From Corbicula japonica (taxonomy: Eukaryota > Mollusca > Bivalvia > Venerida > Cyrenidae), in assembly GCA_038501625.1 (NCBI GenBank), contig JAZAYU010000003.1, positions 3,982,796 through 4,046,795 of the forward strand: a stretch of DNA of 64,000 bases, written 5' to 3'. A model generated the notes under the pieces. The model did not search any database, had not been told where the DNA came from, and worked only from the letters and a program-made list of their open reading frames with translations. Position numbers and translations under genes: made by a program. Shown here piece after piece: positions 56,401 to 60,800 of the stretch; the stretch's first letter is position 1, and each line of letters begins with the position of its first letter.

Positions 56401-57796
56401 GACTAAATTAATGAAAATTGTGCAAAATCCTGATTGGTGCAATATACCAAACTTTACCATTTTTAACTATATACCTTAAACAAAATTTAAACAAAATTTC
56501 AGAGAAGTTTACCGTCCAGTTTTAGAAATTTTCAAATTGATGACTTGAATAAACACTATTCTGATAGCGAAAACCCCTTTAATCTTGATTATTTTGCTGA
56601 TTTTAGTTGAAATCATGAAAATTTATATTCAATGACAGAATTACACAGGAAAAAAAGAAATATGCCAATTATTTAAGCTCTAGGCTTACAAAAAAAAACA
56701 CAGCTTCCAGTGGGATTTGAACCCTGGTCCTCTTGCATCACAGAAATCTACCCTAATTTACTACTATAGTTACCTCCCTTGGATACTCTTCTGGATATAG
56801 GTATTCATTACACAGGTCTTACCTTAAGTTTATAAATTAAATCTCCATAAAAAACTGGTTGTGAAATACCTTGTTGCAAAAGTGATTTTAACCTGCATTT
56901 GTATTTATGAATTAAATCTGGGTATCGGCGATAAAACTTGCAAAAGGTTTTCCTTAATTTGTGATACCGATAACCTTGTTTTAAAAGTTTTTCTGTAATG
57001 CAAAGATTACGTTCATTGAAATCACTAACATTGTTGCAAGCTCTTGAAAAGCGAACAAGCTGTGAGATATAAATCCCATAAGATGTTGCACGGGGAACAT
57101 CGCCGTCTAAAAACCGCCGTATAAGAGTTTATATTTTAATATAGTTACAATTTTTTCAAACTGTCATTATTTTGTTTATACTTTTAGATATATGATCACG
57201 AATATCCAGTCGTTAAAGCATTTTGTTTTCGACATTGATGTCAACATTTGCTTTGAGTCAAAATGTGCGTTAACTATACCGGTCTTACAAAACGTTATCG
57301 TCGAATATCCATTATGTGCAAACGTAACTGTCAACGATACACGACAGCCATATTATGGTATGACCAAGAAATATTTTAGGATAAATAAACTTTATAAAAG
57401 TATTTAATTGATCATAAGAAATGAAATATAAAGTGTATCTTCCCCTGTTAGTCGATTGACTACATTAAAGCAGTCAAGTTTATATTTTGAATTAAGTAAG
57501 GTATCTATGAAGAAATTAAGCAAATATGAATAAGAAGGAAAGCTATGTAAGATGTCATTATTTTTGAGTAAACAATTCGTAAAGCATTCGTGAAACAAGT
57601 ATAACTTATCCATATATAAATAAATTGTTATTTTGCTTTATCTCAGGAGTATCATACGACTTTTGGAAACTGGAAAAATGCTCTATTGAAATCAGAAACA
57701 GCGATCAAGGTAAGTTAACAAGTTTATATTGAATATTTATCTATTTTCATTTGTTGTATTTTGGGAAATCATCATGGCTTTCTACTGTTTCTAGCT

Positions 57797-57874
<78 letters not shown>

Positions 57875-60800
57875 ATGGTTAATAAAATAATCAGTTTCAA
57901 AATAGCACCACAAACAATTTAACAAAAATGAGAACCCGAGGGTTTACCGCCTTGAAACGGCCAGCGGCAAATCACCCATCAGCTCAACAATGTTGCATGC
58001 AAAAGCACATAAACATATAAAACATAAGAGTAAGCTACCTTAATAGTGTCATTAGCTACTAATGGTTCGTGTATTTGTTTTTTCACCAAGACAGCCTGTA
58101 TGTGTTTGTTCATATGGGAACCTGATAAGGTAATTATCAGGTTGGTGCACTTAGAACCTGGTCGATCAGCCAGAAGAGATCTGATGTTTTCTTGGAACAA
58201 ACATCACTGAGATAGCCATTTATGTTACTTCCTTTAAGTTTTATAGCAAGTTGTCTAGAAACACCGCTTTTTTGCATGTCGCCAGGCAAAACATCAATTT
58301 TTACAGTAAAATTGTTGAAAAATGATGATTGGCAATAAAGAAATTTGCTGTTTTTAATGTTTATGGCACGTGAAAATATGATATTAGAAAGTTCTGTTGC
58401 AATTGGATGCCATTTATTTCAATGACACTGGTTTTAAGGGATATCGCCAAAAACTACTTTCCTCCCGTAAGCATTTTTAAACCTCACTGCTAATGGTAAA
58501 AACAGTTATAAAGGCATAAATATTTTATAGAATTATCAAATTTTATGTATTTAAAATTAAAACACCAGAGGCTTTTTTTATTGGCCATAGCCTTAACACG
58601 AAATTCTTGATGTCCGATACTAAAATTTTCCTCCGTAACTGTGTATTTCACTCCTTTTAATCTATGTTAATTCCATGGATCAAACAGTTTAGATCAATTA
58701 CATGATTGTCAATTGATAATTACACACCATCACTAAAACAAGTATTATTTATTGCAAATATTTGTAAAAAAATGTTTAAAAAATTTCCTCCGTAATTTTT
58801 TCTTCCGTTACCAAAAGTATCATGATTGCTTCTAGTGCTAATTAAATTGCTGTTATCAACTGACTGCCTCGTTATTATCACAGAAGCCGTCAGTAATATG
58901 ATCAGAGTGGTAAAATAATTAAAATTTACCCTTGTATTTTTGGGTTATGGAGGAAAGTTACGGAGGAAGCTAGAAAAGTAACGGGGGAAAAATATGCACG
59001 ACAATCAATTCATCCTCGTATAACTTGTGTCTAAATGTAAGCTGCACACACGAGTTTTTATATAAAAAAATGTTCCTCCATTGCAACTGATACATAAGTA
59101 CTCCAAATTAATTGTCAAAATTCAAACAAATACTGTTATTGTACTGCATAAAATATATAATATTATGCATGTTACTTTTTAATTTGACCGGTGCATGGTT
59201 TTGCTTGAGCTTGGCCTCTATTGCTTAAACATTAAAATTACATTTTAAATGAAAATTATACAAACATAAGTGAAAATATTTAGCTCACAACATTTAATAA
59301 ACCTTGAAATCAGTTGCATTACAATGCAGTACCAGGCACGATGAAAATACCGATGTTGTTGTTAGCACAGACAGTGATGTACAGTGGTCTGCATTCTTAT
59401 TTTACGAACATAGTTCACTTGAAATGCTTGATTTGGCGTTTGTTTAACAATCTGTTTCATATAACCTGGTGATATGTACCTTTTAACATCTAGAAAAATA
59501 TGAACAACATACAACTACTTCATACATTTTCCTCCGTAACTTTTCCTCCGTAACTGTTGGATAACTTTTTTTGTTTGTTTAGCATTGTAAATTCAGAAAA
59601 GTTTTATTGAATTTGAATTTTTAGTTTGTATATTAATACATATACGTACAATTACAGGTATGTTAGTACGTTACTGGTCTCTGTTTAATTGGTAATGCAT
59701 CTCTGTATTTGTTATAAAGTTATTTTCTGTAAATCTTGACATACATGTATTCATGATAGTTGATAAAATAGCAGTCGTTTTTGTTTATATTCGTTAAACA
59801 TTGTGTGTTTAATCCATTAAACTATGTTTCCAGTCAACAATAACATGTTTAGAAGGTGTAACTGTAATAAGTAGAGTGTTTATTATAAACCATGTGTTAT
59901 TGGCACCTGCAGTTTTCCTTTGTTATGTTTTGAGCTTATCGTTTAAACGGTGTGATCCACACGTTTATTCTGAAGTCTATACATTATTGCCTAAATTAAA
60001 ACGTATTTCCTTTTCACAAATGCAGATGTCATTTTTTTTTTGTTTTTACTTGATCAAAATTGAGTCAATTATTTGAATCTGGCTGCGATACCCCAGGTTC
60101 AAAATATTTTGCTAATTAGCGTTCGAAGACGAGCGTCAATAAATTGTATATTTGTTTGTTTGGGACATTTGTTTTGCAATGTTTGCGTGTTGGCTGTGTA
60201 AACCCGTGTTTTCTGAATGTGACTATTTCTGATCTTCGCATATTACTATAATAATAATTATTAAAAAATGTTTTAAATAGTTATTCAAGGCGGTAACCCC
60301 TCGGGTTCTCACTTTCGTTAATTGTTTATGGCATCTTTTTTGAAACAGATTATTGTAATACCATGCTCTCTTTTCCGCTTTACTTCTAAGTTGTTTTGAG
60401 AGGCTGTGTCTGCTGGATGTGGTCATTCCTGATATGCATATTTCACTTTTTGATATTAAAGGTAATAACAATTATTATTTTAGGCTGTCAAACTAATATC
60501 AGCGGTGAAGCTGGAAGGAGGTGTGTCTGGACAAGTGGTGATTGCCGGTCATTCCAATGTTGCTCGAACTTCGATCTCGTAGACACCGTTAGGAATATGT
60601 CAGTACACGTTTCGATTGATTGCAACAAAATTTTGCACTACGGTATCGAAAACAAAAACTGGACAAGAACTATTTCTTCAAAGTCAGGTAATTAACCGTA
60701 TGTAACTATTGGTAACTATTGGATATATACTAGAAGTAATTCCTTCTTTTCCAGTGAAGTAAATTTTTTTATAAAAGTATATGTCATTTTCATATTGGTT

